Under the pieces are notes generated by a model. That model was not told the origin of the DNA and searched no databases. It saw only the letters and a program-made list of their open reading frames with translations. This document shows, one piece after another, positions 1 through 8,375 of a stretch of DNA of 10,856 nt. This DNA comes from Dipetalonema caudispina (Eukaryota; Nematoda; Chromadorea; Rhabditida; Onchocercidae). The position numbers and the translations under genes were made by a program. How positions within the stretch are numbered: position 1 is the stretch's first letter; each line of letters begins with the position of its first letter. The stretch is taken from NCBI GenBank assembly GCA_013365325.1, contig JABVXV010000752.1:1-10856 (forward strand), read 5' to 3'.

Positions 1-70
1 AAACAAACCATCTCCAATCAGTAATTTGGAGCTGTTAAATTTCTTAAACAATGGACTGACACCAACAAAT
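1..70. repeat. Left copy of 70-bp exact terminal repeat
   Basis: Bases 1-70 are identical to 10787-10856, the last 70 bases of the window. The repeat lies inside a protein-coding frame that continues correctly from the right end into the left end. This is what an assembler leaves at the ends of a circular or tandemly repeated molecule. The non-redundant length is then 10,786 bp. Confidence 0.95.
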
Positions 71-124
71 CCTGGCCTGGATCTTCTCACTCATGGAGTT
101 GGTTTTGGACTAGCAACTTTATGA
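2..124 (+). CDS. 3' part of secreted Gly/Leu-rich small protein (gene crosses the contig ends)
   Basis: This is the end of the gene that starts at 10653. The right end of the window finishes on a complete codon (AAT, 10854-10856), which is also bases 68-70 here. The frame then runs on for 17 more codons to TGA at 122-124. The whole protein would be 85 residues: 68 codons on the right side and 17 unique ones here. The tail is rich in Gly and Leu (for example NPGLDLLTHGVGFGLATL), resembling the Gly/Leu-rich part of the 7394 gene product. After the TGA the same frame stays open for 18 codons to TAA at 179-181 and begins GLGII, so the stop may be a recent truncation. The family is not recognised. 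Confidence 0.6.
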   Translation, partial: NKPSPISNLELLNFLNNGLTPTNPGLDLLTHGVGFGLATL

Positions 125-181
125 GGACTTGGAATTATTATGGAGAACAATCAGCAAAATCATAAAATCATCCAGCAGTAA

Positions 182-2490
182 ATGACTCATTTCAGGTTAA
201 TCCTTTTTCTTTAATTGCAAATATTTTTCAATTCTGTTTTCAACTTCCTTTCGTCTTTACGAGTTAAGCTGATATATTCCTCTTAAGCAACAAATCTAAT
301 TCTCAGACGATCAAGAATGAAATGTGTTATCTTTCAAAACTTCACCTTATCTTTGCTTCCATAAGTTAAACAAGGCATTACAGTTTTGTAATGCACCATA
401 AGTAAATTCAGCAATATAACTATTTCGATATTCTGCCTTGTAATGTTTATGAACTTCATCTTGGGGTGAAAATAGAAGTTCAGTCACGTGTAATCCTCAA
501 AGCTGAACTTTGTTCCAAAAAAATTTCAAATATGAAATTAAAAAGTAACTAATTGCTTTAAAACATGACACGTAAATAACTAATGTGTAAAAATAAAATT
601 ACATGGAAGAGATACTTTAAGTAATACATATTTGAGGGATAATATTGAATTGTTTTTCGAAATCACAACTAAATTCGTATTGCGAATTGTTAAAGTAACG
701 TGAAAGCATATTGTTTACAAGTAAAAATTATGTAAATGAGTAATATGAGGAAAATAATATGAAACACAAAGTTGTAACAAAAGCTTTAACTTTGAATCGT
801 ATGGGATGAAACAATAAGTTGAGTAAAGTTTTTAGAACTAATAGGAATCAATTCATTTCTTGCATTACAATGATATGTTCATTTTTGCCATATAAAAAAG
901 AACATTTGAAATAAATAATAAAATTCTGCTAATATAATTTAGCAAACAATTTTGCAGACTTCGGCGTTGCATTCTGATAATTTAGCAAATCGCTTCGTCA
1001 ATTCCGTAACAAAGTAGGGCACCTTTTTATACTGAAAATAATTACCCAATAATTTATTGATGAAAAGCAGAAATCCGACAAGGCCAAGTTGCCAAATTAG
1101 CCCACAGTGGAATTAGCAACTCATAAATGTACAAATTAGTCTTATACATTAGTAAAATGATAGAAATTTTAGAACTGCTTACTACTTCTATGAAATGTTA
1201 GCATGAAATAATAATCTATGCTTTTTGTTTCGTTTGCTCCGAATAAATTTAAAACGTTTCGCATCTTCTTAGTAAAATATAGGACATATAAACATTACCT
1301 ATTTTTAAAATTTAAGCGAAGATTTGAATATGCTAACGTTGCGTTTAAATGAAGTAAGAGAGATATTACTCAAATTTAAGCTTAATTCAATTTTTCCTTT
1401 AATGTACTATTGTTTGCAATAAAATTCGCGATAAAAATTAGAAGAATTATTGTGAAAACAATTGCCGTATCTATCGTCAAAATGACCATTCTATCATAAA
1501 TTTTAAACGAGGCCATATGTTGAAGTAATTGAGATTGTACACTTCTTACAGTCGAAAAATCATTGTAAATTGTTCATCTCAATCCTCTTGATGGTAATTT
1601 CAATAATTTTAATTTTTTTAGACTAAGTTTTTTTTTTATCAATTTCACATTTGAAAGTGTGACTGAGAGGCAAAAATTATTGCCTGTTTCTTCGTGCATT
1701 CCAAATATTTTTGGTACATTTTTAAACATATTGTCACAGAAGTAATTGTTTTGCAAAATAGCGCGTCAACTAATCGAAAGAATCTAATTTAAATCAAAAC
1801 TTAAATATGTCAGAGTTCAATCATACCCATTACTTACATTGAATTACAGAATTGTGCACTCTCGTTATCAATGAGAAATCAAATTGACTGCCATATCGTC
1901 GGTGATAATAGGATGAATCAATTCCGTAACGTTTATTAAAATATAAAATCATTTTAAAGTACGGTTCATAGCAAATTTACGCTGCAACTGCACTTAAAAT
2001 AAAAATAATTATTTGATGCTTGAATTTTGGAAGGATTCTATTCTTGTGATAATCTTTATGATTTTTACATTTTCAAACTTCTGATAGTTCCAAAATATTT
2101 TCCTTTCAAATGTGTTCATATGATTTTAACCAAATTTTTTGAAAACAATGAAGCTATTTTTAGAAAAAATTGGCTAATTTACCCGCAGCATTTCCGAAAC
2201 CCCTCAAACGCATTACCGTAGCAACATTTTTTTTTTGGTTTTTTTTTCTAAATTTTAATAACTTCTGATCAAACAGCAGTGCTACACTGTTTTTTGGTAA
2301 TATTCTCCGAATGATTTCATTCTATTTCAAGTTCAGAGGATTAGGTGATAATTCTGCGAGCATGAACTGACACTACACAAATAGTTATAATTTTTGACAA
2401 CATTTGCATAGAACTATGACTAGAGAACTGTGAATTATGCAAGAAGATTAAGGTTCTCTGATTTTTTTTGATCATTGGTCGTACGGTTTG
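182..2490. other. Long AT-rich non-coding stretch
   Basis: I see no convincing gene in these 2.3 kb. The start holds the presumed 3' UTR of the end-spanning gene, with possible poly(A) signals ATTAAA at 537 and AATAAA at 592. There are two small hairpins (375-394 and 476-510) and a 13-base motif TCAATTCCGTAAC at both about 998 and 1919. A splice-acceptor-like TTTTGCAG ends at 958 before a short open stretch of about 19 codons to TAG. Other open frames here are short, lysine/leucine/asparagine-rich and typical of random AT-rich DNA. Confidence 0.6.
375..394. other. Perfect 8-bp hairpin
   Basis: GCATTACA at 375-382 and TGTAATGC at 387-394 are perfect reverse complements with a GTTT loop. It lies about 250 bp after the stop of the end-spanning gene, probably in its 3' UTR. 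Function is unknown and chance is possible. Confidence 0.4.
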
Positions 2491-2498
2491 TCGGAATG

Positions 2499-2523
2499 CA
2501 TAAAAATGGCTCTTTTTGTCAGT
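2499..2523 (+). promoter_or_regulatory. Weak TATA/initiator for the zinc-finger gene
   Basis: CATAAAAAT at 2499-2507 is followed by TCAGT at 2519-2523, a match to the arthropod initiator, giving a putative start at A2521. The spacing of about 20 bp is shorter than the usual 30 or so, so this may be an initiator-only promoter. A donor-like GTAATT at 2565 and the acceptor TTTTCAG ending at 2651 would define an 87-bp intron in the 5' UTR, matching the design predicted for the other two genes. Confidence 0.3.
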
Positions 2524-2674
2524 CCAATAGTTATCACTTCGTTGAGTTGGTTAGCTGTTTTTTAGTAATTTCAACTTATACATTTTAAGGAGTATTTTTT
2601 AAAAATACATTCCATTTCATATATTATCATTTCAATCATTATCATTTTCAGGTGGAAATAGTTCGCGAGTTATT

Positions 2675-2728
2675 ATGTTAGTGTTATCTTATTTTGCAAT
2701 TATTTCGTTGCCACTGTACGTCGCACAG
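2675..2728 (+). CDS. Predicted signal-peptide exon of the zinc-finger gene
   Basis: A strong acceptor (CATTTTCAG, ending 2651) is followed 23 bases later by ATG at 2675. Eighteen codons then run to a donor CAG|GTAACG at 2729. The peptide MLVLSYFAIISLPLYVAQ is a textbook signal peptide, with a hydrophobic core and a YVA cleavage context after residue 17. The exon ends in phase 0, as needed to join either the 2797-2832 exon or directly the 3230 exon. The match of start, hydrophobic segment, donor and phase is unlikely to be chance, but no transcript is visible, so the join is inferred. If it is real, the zinc-finger protein enters the secretory pathway. The alternative is an independent start at ATG 3254 giving a nuclear protein. 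Confidence 0.5.
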
Positions 2729-2796
2729 GTAACGATAAGTGGACGATACATTGCTCTTAGCATAGAAATTAATTATTCATATATTTCTTATTTTAG

Positions 2797-2832
2797 CTAA
2801 GGATAAAACAGCTTTCTGTGCATGAAACCAAC
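2797..2832 (+). CDS. Predicted 12-codon micro-exon of the zinc-finger gene
   Basis: A TTCTTATTTTAG acceptor ends at 2796 and a GTAATT donor starts at 2833. The 36 bases between encode LRIKQLSVHETN with no stop and keep phase 0 on both sides. Intron 1 would be 68 bp (2729-2796) and intron 2 would be 397 bp (2833-3229). Joining to the next exon creates an N-L-S glycosylation sequon across the junction. The donor is less perfect than that of exon 1, so the exon could be skipped without changing frame. Confidence 0.4.
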
Positions 2833-2847
2833 GTAATTACCGCTTTT

Positions 2848-3057
2848 TCATTGCTTATTTATCTTCCTTATTACTTTCAAAGCATTTGATACTTTCTGAT
2901 CACATCCAGCAGGTATAACCAAAGCACAAAGCAAAAAATTTTTACATTGAACTTCCGAATCATTCTGATGGCACCAACTTATTAATCTTTCCATTGTTTC
3001 CATATCATACATTTGTATCAAATCGGCAGCATAATTCTTCAAACAACTTTCGTCGTA
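2848..3057 (-). other. Antisense open frame with protein-like composition inside intron 2
   Basis: On the minus strand, from just after a TGA at 3058-3060 down to TGA at 2848-2850, 69 codons are open. They include NYAADLIQMYDMETMERLI and a Cys-rich stretch (five Cys) ending in KINKQ. The mix of residues looks more like a folded helical protein than random AT-rich translation. There is no ATG near its start and no good acceptor, so it would be a terminal exon or a remnant. The pattern LxxxYDMExMxRLxxWC faintly recalls the end of BTB domains, but this is only an impression. It lies opposite the predicted second intron of the zinc-finger gene. Confidence 0.25.
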
Positions 3058-3253
3058 TCACTCACAAAGTTTAGTAAATGCCAAATGATGACGAAATGAA
3101 TAAGTCCGTCTTTTTTGCTATTCAAAGATTCTACAAAGATATCTGTGCAATTCCTCTGAATGTGTCTGTTCAGAAATTTCAAGGCGAATAATCAATAAAT
3201 TGCTTGGATCATAAAATTAATTATTTCAGCTATCAAATGAAGACGACCTGCCA

Positions 3254-3970
3254 ATGAAAGTAGGAAGAACCGATCGTTTGAGGCAGGATAATCCCACAAT
3301 GAGTTCAAATGAAACATCAAGGAGATTAGTAAAGGCTAATAACAGCGGAATAAAAAAAGAATGTTTAAGATGCAATGTATGCGGCACACAATTCAGATAT
3401 AAAAGCTGGCTGCAAGAACATATGAGGAAACATATAGACGAGAAACCGTTCAAATGTATTAACTGTAGTATGAGTTTCAAATGTTCTGGTAATCTGCAAC
3501 AACATCAACTGAGACACAGCGCAGAACAGCGATTCAAATGTGAGATATGCGGTAAAGGATTCAATTATCGCAGCAATCTGCAAGCACACAAAGAGATGCA
3601 CAGCGAAGCACGGCCATTCAAATGTGCTAACTGCAGTGAGAGTTTCAAACGGTCTAGTAATCTGAAAGTACATCAACTGTCACACAGCGCAGAACGGCGA
3701 TTCAAATGCGAAATATGCGGTCAAAAATACACAACTCAGAGTAATCTGCGAAGACACAAAGTGTTGCACAAGGACGAGCGACAATTCAAATGCGATAAAT
3801 GCAGCAAAAAATTCGTTCGAAATTCAAGTTTGAATGAACATAGAAAGAAGCATATAAGTCCCACTGAAAAGTTATATACTACGGTGAACCCCTTAATTAC
3901 GTTGACAGTGGAAGATATTTCTGCAACAGCTACATTAATAAAGCAAATAATATCATGTGCGGGGTTATAA
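3254..3970 (+). CDS. Six-finger C2H2 zinc-finger protein (main exon; open frame from 3230)
   Basis: From ATG 3254 the frame gives 238 residues. Six canonical C2H2 fingers (C-x2-C-x12-H-x3-H) start at Cys 40, 68, 96, 124, 152 and 180, spaced exactly 28 residues, with linkers such as DEKPF and SAEQRF close to the TGEKP type. All zinc ligands are intact. Fingers 2-3 are duplicated as 4-5. The N-terminal 39 residues are basic and polar, and a 38-residue tail has no motif I recognise. Such arrays normally bind DNA in the nucleus. However, the frame is open back to a clear acceptor (TTATTTCAG, ending 3229), with a stop in the intron just before it. Upstream exons in phase 0 would add a signal peptide, giving 276 residues in all. 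Whether the protein is secreted or nuclear is the key uncertainty; the fold is certain. Confidence 0.9.
   Translation: MKVGRTDRLRQDNPTMSSNETSRRLVKANNSGIKKECLRCNVCGTQFRYKSWLQEHMRKHIDEKPFKCINCSMSFKCSGNLQQHQLRHSAEQRFKCEICGKGFNYRSNLQAHKEMHSEARPFKCANCSESFKRSSNLKVHQLSHSAERRFKCEICGQKYTTQSNLRRHKVLHKDERQFKCDKCSKKFVRNSSLNEHRKKHISPTEKLYTTVNPLITLTVEDISATATLIKQIISCAGL
3446..3781 (+). repeat. 168-bp tandem duplication of a two-finger unit
   Basis: 3446-3613 and 3614-3781 align as two copies of a 56-codon unit. Each copy contains one finger ending in HQL(R/S)HSAE(Q/R)RF and one starting FKCEICG. Identity is visible at the nucleotide level (TTCAAATG, CATCAACTG, CACAGCGCAGAAC recur), so the array grew by a fairly recent two-finger duplication. 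Confidence 0.75.
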
Positions 3971-4475
3971 ACTATTCAATTGTAATAGCTTAAATTGTAT
4001 TTGAACTATTTTACTTTACCATTTATGCTTTGCCTAGTACTTTTTTGATTGAACATATATGATTACGGAAATTTTTGAATCAAGATGAGCCAGAATTTCA
4101 CATTGCATCAACCTTATCACTTCGTATTTTTTTAACCTGCCGTGATAGTATTCCGTTCATCATTTCCACTTGAAATCCGAAAATGTTAACGGAATATCTA
4201 CAAACATTGGTTCACTCAGACTTCGTGTTTTCTTTGTATTGAAAATTGGTTTTTAATAATTAACAGTATTGATCAGATATATATTCAACTGAGATCCAAA
4301 TGAAAGATTTTATCCAATAATGAGAAGAGGAATCATCTTCTTTGTTATGTTTTAATTTACTAAGCATTATGAATATTGTAATATTGTTATTTCCTATGCT
4401 TATTTTACAATCTGCTGGAATTCTAATGAATTTTTATAAGGAATTCAATGAAATAAACTGTTCAGAGATTGTCTG
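3971..4475 (+). promoter_or_regulatory. 3' UTR and poly(A) signal of the zinc-finger gene
   Basis: AATAAA at 4452-4457 is followed by the TG-rich GATTGTCTGCG, a usual poly(A) context. The decayed copy at 8672-9255 preserves both the AATAAA (9226-9231) and the sequence after it, so this is probably the true 3' end. The UTR would be about 500 bases. Confidence 0.55.
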
Positions 4476-4479
4476 CGAA

Positions 4480-5075
4480 ACTTTTTAAATCGCTTTTCTT
4501 TACTTACTATTGTCAACGACGCTGGCTGATATTTGACTAAAAAATTGAATGCCATCTTTCTGTTTATTAATGCAATAAAATTATATTCAAAATTTGTTAA
4601 CAAATTTTCTATTTTTGTAACGGTTGAATAGCACGGCGATTTGTTGCGAATAATTAAATGATAAATTTGTTGAGGTATAAAAAAATATTATTCAAAACCT
4701 AATGTATATGGAGTACATAATGAGATAGCAGAATGTTATAGAGGTAACAGACAATTTAAGATCGAATTAATTTGAGGACACATCAAGGAAATTGTTCACA
4801 TTTAGGTTTATTCTATTCTATTGTGAGTTTTTTTTTTTTTTTGACTATGTCGCATCAGAAATATAATTAATAAAGATATTTAATATTATCAACGGAATTA
4901 TAATTGGAGACATCTGTCGCGAAATCTAAATGAATTTCACGAAGGAAGGGATAATACATTTCTTATTATTACGGTTACTGATGCTTCATTTCGTAATGAA
5001 ACAATTCTTCTTATAAATTGTTAACATAAACCATTTAACTTATACTCATCCTTGTCTAAGAGGAGATATTAACAA
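4480..5075. other. Non-coding AT-rich spacer
   Basis: No gene or recognisable element is seen. There is a run of 15 T at 4828-4842 and only short open frames. Confidence 0.6.
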
Positions 5076-5077
5076 TG

Positions 5078-5275
5078 CGTCTTTGTTGTCTGTGGTTAAG
5101 ATATGCTTAAATCAGATCCGACAGCAACGTACTATCCTTTGTTCATATCCTTAAAATAAGATTGTGACATTGTCCTTTGTTATTATGTTAAACTATGATT
5201 GTGACATTGTCCTTTGTTTCATATGCTTAAGCTAGGATTGTAAAACATTGTCCTTTGTGTCATATACTTACAACA
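5078..5275 (+). repeat. Degenerate ~39-bp tandem repeat (about five copies)
   Basis: The core unit reads roughly GATTGTGACATTGTCCTTTG followed by TTTCATATGCTTAAG and a short linker. Clear copies start at 5160, 5197 and 5236 (spacing 37 and 39), with more decayed ones at about 5131 and 5078. The first 22 bases are identical in the 5160 and 5197 copies. The array sits just upstream of a TATA box, as enhancer-like repeats do in the U3 of many LTRs. Confidence 0.75.
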
Positions 5276-5320
5276 GGGTTACAATAATGCTTCCTGTAAG
5301 CCACTCCCAATATCCACACA

Positions 5321-5356
5321 TATATATACAAGGGTCACGGCTTTACGGGACTCATT
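5321..5356 (+). promoter_or_regulatory. TATA box plus initiator of an LTR-like unit
   Basis: TATATATA at 5321-5328 is followed 23 bases later by CTCATT (5351-5356). The A at 5354 is 31 bases from 5323, the standard TATA-to-start distance in insects. No ATG follows for over 150 bases. Confidence 0.45.
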
Positions 5357-5600
5357 AACTCATTGTTTCAGTTAACTCATTTTGCCTCATTTGATTTACT
5401 CACGCATTGACTTATTCGCTCATTCATCCACTCACTTCCACCTCTCCAACTTTATTCCTGTTACTGAAAGCTTCCGACCAAAAGTCAGCTCAGTGACTTT
5501 AACCTATTAAGCCATTAAAATTATTATAACATTGCTGGTATTAATTGCTGTGTTATTCAATAAATTCTATATTCAAATATTTTGTCGCGTTACCCAATCA
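5351..5600 (+). mobile_element. Possible solo LTR remnant (R/U5-like) or short non-coding transcript
   Basis: After the putative start at 5354 the sequence lacks ATG, repeats CTCATT five times (5351, 5359, 5376, 5386, 5419), and reaches AATAAA at 5559-5564, about 205 bases downstream. Promoter, ATG-free leader and poly(A) signal within 250 bases, preceded by U3-like repeats, is the layout of a retrotransposon LTR. I could not fix the ends (TG..CA), a target-site duplication, a primer-binding site or any reverse transcriptase, so a solo or decayed LTR is only one reading. A short non-coding RNA gene would look similar. Confidence 0.3.
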
Positions 5601-5781
5601 AAGGGACTATACTGTCTACAACAAAAGACAAATTCCTTCTACCACAAATCAAAACTTTCACGACAACATCCACAATTTCTCTCTTTTATTAAGAAAAGTG
5701 AAATCAGTTCGTCATGACTTCAATGATTTTCAACTGATCTTTGGAAAAAGAAGATGTGATCAACAAATAACATGCAAATAG
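5545..5781 (+). other. Open frame after the LTR-like unit, no ATG
   Basis: A 78-codon frame overlaps the AATAAA and runs to TAG at 5779-5781. The second half is polar and fairly protein-like (VKSVRHDFNDFQLIFGKRRC), while the first part is AT-driven. It has no ATG start and no clear splice acceptor. It could be a gag-like remnant of the element or chance. No family is recognised. Confidence 0.2.
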
Positions 5782-6970
5782 GAGAGTGAGGACACTATTT
5801 CAGTGTTATTTCGAAACAGTAATATACCATAAATCGCAAGCTGTGCAGCAAATTATATATTTTTAAGTAATAATCTTCCTCTCCTCTTTTTCTCCTTTTA
5901 TCTTCTCCTATTTCTTCATTTCTTCCTTCTGCACTTATTTAATTCAACACTGTTTAAGATCACATCTCAAAATCTAAGCTGTCATTCGCGGGAATTACTG
6001 CATAAAATACCTGGCAAGCATGGAATGACATATTTGCTATTAACAATTACAAAAAGAAAAAAAAAACAGGTCTTTATTGATAATGGTATGCTTTGTAAAT
6101 TTAGTAGATCAATTAAAACAGCTAAATTAAGAGTAATTAAATTATTAAATTGTGTTCGGATACAGAAAATCCAAGTACCCATCAAGCATATGCATAAATG
6201 AGCCAACGGGACATGAATAAACAGTAAGCATGAAATGAATTACTAAATTAACATACTTGAAAGTGAAATTTCGACTAGCCTGTAATAAATATTATGTGAG
6301 GCCTCATGTCTTGAAAGAACGTTCACAAATCAAATCGTAGGCACATTTTGTGCATCTATCAAAAATCTTTTTGTTCACCATTAACTATGAAGGAATTTCA
6401 ATTTTTAAAAGAAGACTGGAATTTACAAAAGAAATGTAGTATAAATAGACATTTATCACATTCTTCATCATCGCCTTAGAAATCTAGCCGAGATATAGGA
6501 CTGGATTTTCTGGTTGAATTGTTTGTTCTACATTTCGATTTTCATGAAATGATTTGAGTAACGTATGAAAAACTGTCCATTAGCAATCACAACAAATAGA
6601 AATAGTGTGAATAAACAATATCGGATAAAGCAGTATTTAAGGAATAGTTCAAGCAATTGCAGGAAATCTCAACTTTAAAGCGACGATACAATTAATTTTA
6701 TTGAATTATTTTATTTTGCTCTGTTCTCTTCTCTTTTCTTAATAAGGTTGGTTATTTTCCATTTGATTTGATTCTTCAACTTTCCAATGTAGAACAAATT
6801 TTAGAAATTTGAAACTTTTAATTTCCATTTTCAGATAAAGTTAATTTCTATACTTAAATTCAGGGAATATGTTTGAAAATTGGAAGAAGTCATTTGATGC
6901 AAATTAAATTAACCTAGCAACTATCCGATTTTTCTTTGACTCTGTTTGATCTTCATTTTTTAATAACAAT
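5782..6970. other. Non-coding AT-rich spacer with a pyrimidine tract
   Basis: Nothing gene-like is seen. 5878-5932 is a C/T-rich low-complexity tract. A minus-strand frame at 5982-6206 is hydrophobic and AT-driven with only a TTG start, and I do not consider it a gene. Confidence 0.55.
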
Positions 6971-6978
6971 TTTACTTT

Positions 6979-7015
6979 TATAAGAATCGATCAGAAAACT
7001 TGAAGGTTATTCATT
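6979..7015 (+). promoter_or_regulatory. Promoter of the 162-residue secreted protein gene
   Basis: TATAAG at 6979-6984 is followed by the initiator TCATT at 7011-7015, putting the start at A7013, 32-34 bases downstream. A donor GTGAGC at 7061 and the acceptor TACTTTTTCAG ending at 7384 would give a 48-base non-coding exon and a 324-base intron in the 5' UTR. Confidence 0.4.
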
Positions 7016-7393
7016 GTCAGACATTTATCAAATTTGTCTTTCATTTCGCATTTAAAGAATGTGAGCAAAAAAATAGTATGTTAATTGACGTTGCATTTTG
7101 ACTTAATTTTCTTCTCTTACTGACCCTCCAAATGAATCACTTGTTAAGTTTTAACTAAAAATAAGAATTTTAAAATAGAGTCAAATCAATGTGAAAGTGA
7201 TCTAACACTTCTGAGGATAAGTTTTAACAATGGCACATTTAATTCCTTGTTAATTCGACAAATTTTAGAGAGCCAATCAAAGATTTCAAGAAAAGATTAT
7301 CAATGTTAATTAATTACAACTAAATTTTTGGGAATTTCCTTAAGAGAGCATTCAGATTTGATATTTAATGCGATACTTTTTCAGGATTTCGAT

Positions 7394-7882
7394 ATGTTCA
7401 GGATAACATTCACCTTTGCCATCTCCTTATTCCATTCATGTGCTCGGGCCCATTTGGCAACTTTTTCATCTGCAGGACCCATTTCACCCTATATTGGTTC
7501 CATTCCCACTCTCGTAAATACCAAAGCATATGATCAGATATTACGAAAAATTATGGGCCCCTTTACGAATTATAACAATGGCTTTTTTTGGCCACCACCT
7601 CGCGCTTTTATAACCGAACTATTAGTAAAAGATATTTTGCAGTCTTCTGGCCTTGCTGGATTAGGAGTGGGTGGGTTGAATTTAAACGGAATGGGTCTTA
7701 GCCATTTTGGCTTATATAAATTGGGTTTGAGAAATTTAGAGCTAAACGGCCTGGATAATATAAGCACCGTGGGTTTGCTTGAAAAACCTTCAGATTTGGG
7801 TTTTGCAGAGGGTATTCAGGTGATCCAAGTTCCACTTTTACCTCCTTCATCCACATTACAACAATGTCAAGTACCGTGTTGA
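7394..7882 (+). CDS. Secreted Gly/Leu-rich protein, 162 residues, unknown family
   Basis: ATG 7394 is chosen because it lies nine bases after a very good splice acceptor (TTTTTCAG, ending 7384) and starts a signal peptide. Residues 1-19 (MFRITFTFAISLFHSCARA) end in an A-R-A cleavage context. The frame is open further upstream to 7328, but only in presumed intron and without an ATG. The mature protein has a Pro/aromatic part (residues 29-70, with FFWPPP at 64-69), then a Gly/Leu-rich part (84-129) with GL or GM pairs at 86, 94, 99, 101, 106, 111, 119 and 127. A Pro/Gln tail ends in CQVPC. Part of the repeat recalls LxxLxL leucine-rich repeats but without their conserved Asn. The only mature cysteines are 158 and 162. 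Likely an extracellular effector or structural protein; I recognise no family. Confidence 0.7.
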   Translation: MFRITFTFAISLFHSCARAHLATFSSAGPISPYIGSIPTLVNTKAYDQILRKIMGPFTNYNNGFFWPPPRAFITELLVKDILQSSGLAGLGVGGLNLNGMGLSHFGLYKLGLRNLELNGLDNISTVGLLEKPSDLGFAEGIQVIQVPLLPPSSTLQQCQVPC

Positions 7883-8375
7883 TATACATCAAGTATTCTT
7901 TATTTAAAATTTCGCAAAATTTTTTGCAGTGACACATTAGTTAGACTATTTATTATGTTATAACTTCTTTTTTGCGTCAAATATAGTTAGTTTAAAGTGT
8001 TTCGAAATTTTTTTGAAATATGGTAATAGCTCATTGAGTGTAAACTTCACACCAATTTTTTAGCTTACATCAAATTATGATTGATTCACTACAAGATAAA
8101 TTTTAATTTTCACTGTACTGTACTTTACCTTTAAACTCAAAACTAAAATTTTTATTTCACTCATATTTACTTGTAAAGAACATAATAGAAGGAGTTGTAC
8201 AAGTAAGTTCAAGTTCATTTAATTAAAAATTATCATTGCAACATTAAAGCGTTCTGTTAATTTTGCGAAAGTGTCAAATTTAGGTTGCACTCAGTTGACA
8301 CACCAACCGACGTCTATATTTACTGCGATACAAACTTCCACATCGTCTCCAAATCAGTTAGAAGAAAGATTTTGA
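7883..8375. other. Presumed 3' UTR and spacer after the 162-residue protein gene
   Basis: No gene is seen. No AATAAA occurs until 8450-8455 (and 8460-8465), inside the direct repeat that follows. That may therefore be this gene's 3' end, giving a UTR of about 570 bases. Confidence 0.45.

Noticed and set aside
1021..1031. TATAAAAAGG on the minus strand as a promoter
   Set aside because: No initiator at the expected distance and no coding frame downstream on that strand.
1574..1756. Minus-strand 60-codon frame rich in Lys and Leu
   Set aside because: Driven by A/T runs (the KKKLSLKKLKLLKL part reads through poly-T/A); no signals.
2027..2221. Plus-strand 64-codon frame
   Set aside because: Phe/Ile/Asn-rich composition expected from AT-rich non-coding DNA, no ATG at its start, no promoter or splice signal tied to it.
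3226..3676. Minus-strand open frames across the zinc-finger exon
   Set aside because: They are reverse-strand shadows of the intact finger array, which has all 24 zinc ligands and regular 28-residue spacing on the plus strand.
5982..6206. Minus-strand 74-codon hydrophobic frame that could suggest a membrane protein
   Set aside because: Starts at TTG, contains a poly-Phe stretch from an A-run, and has no promoter or splice site; likely chance.
7570..7937. Minus-strand open frames across the 162-residue protein gene
   Set aside because: Shadows of the plus-strand gene, which has a signal peptide, acceptor and promoter; the minus frames have no supporting signals.
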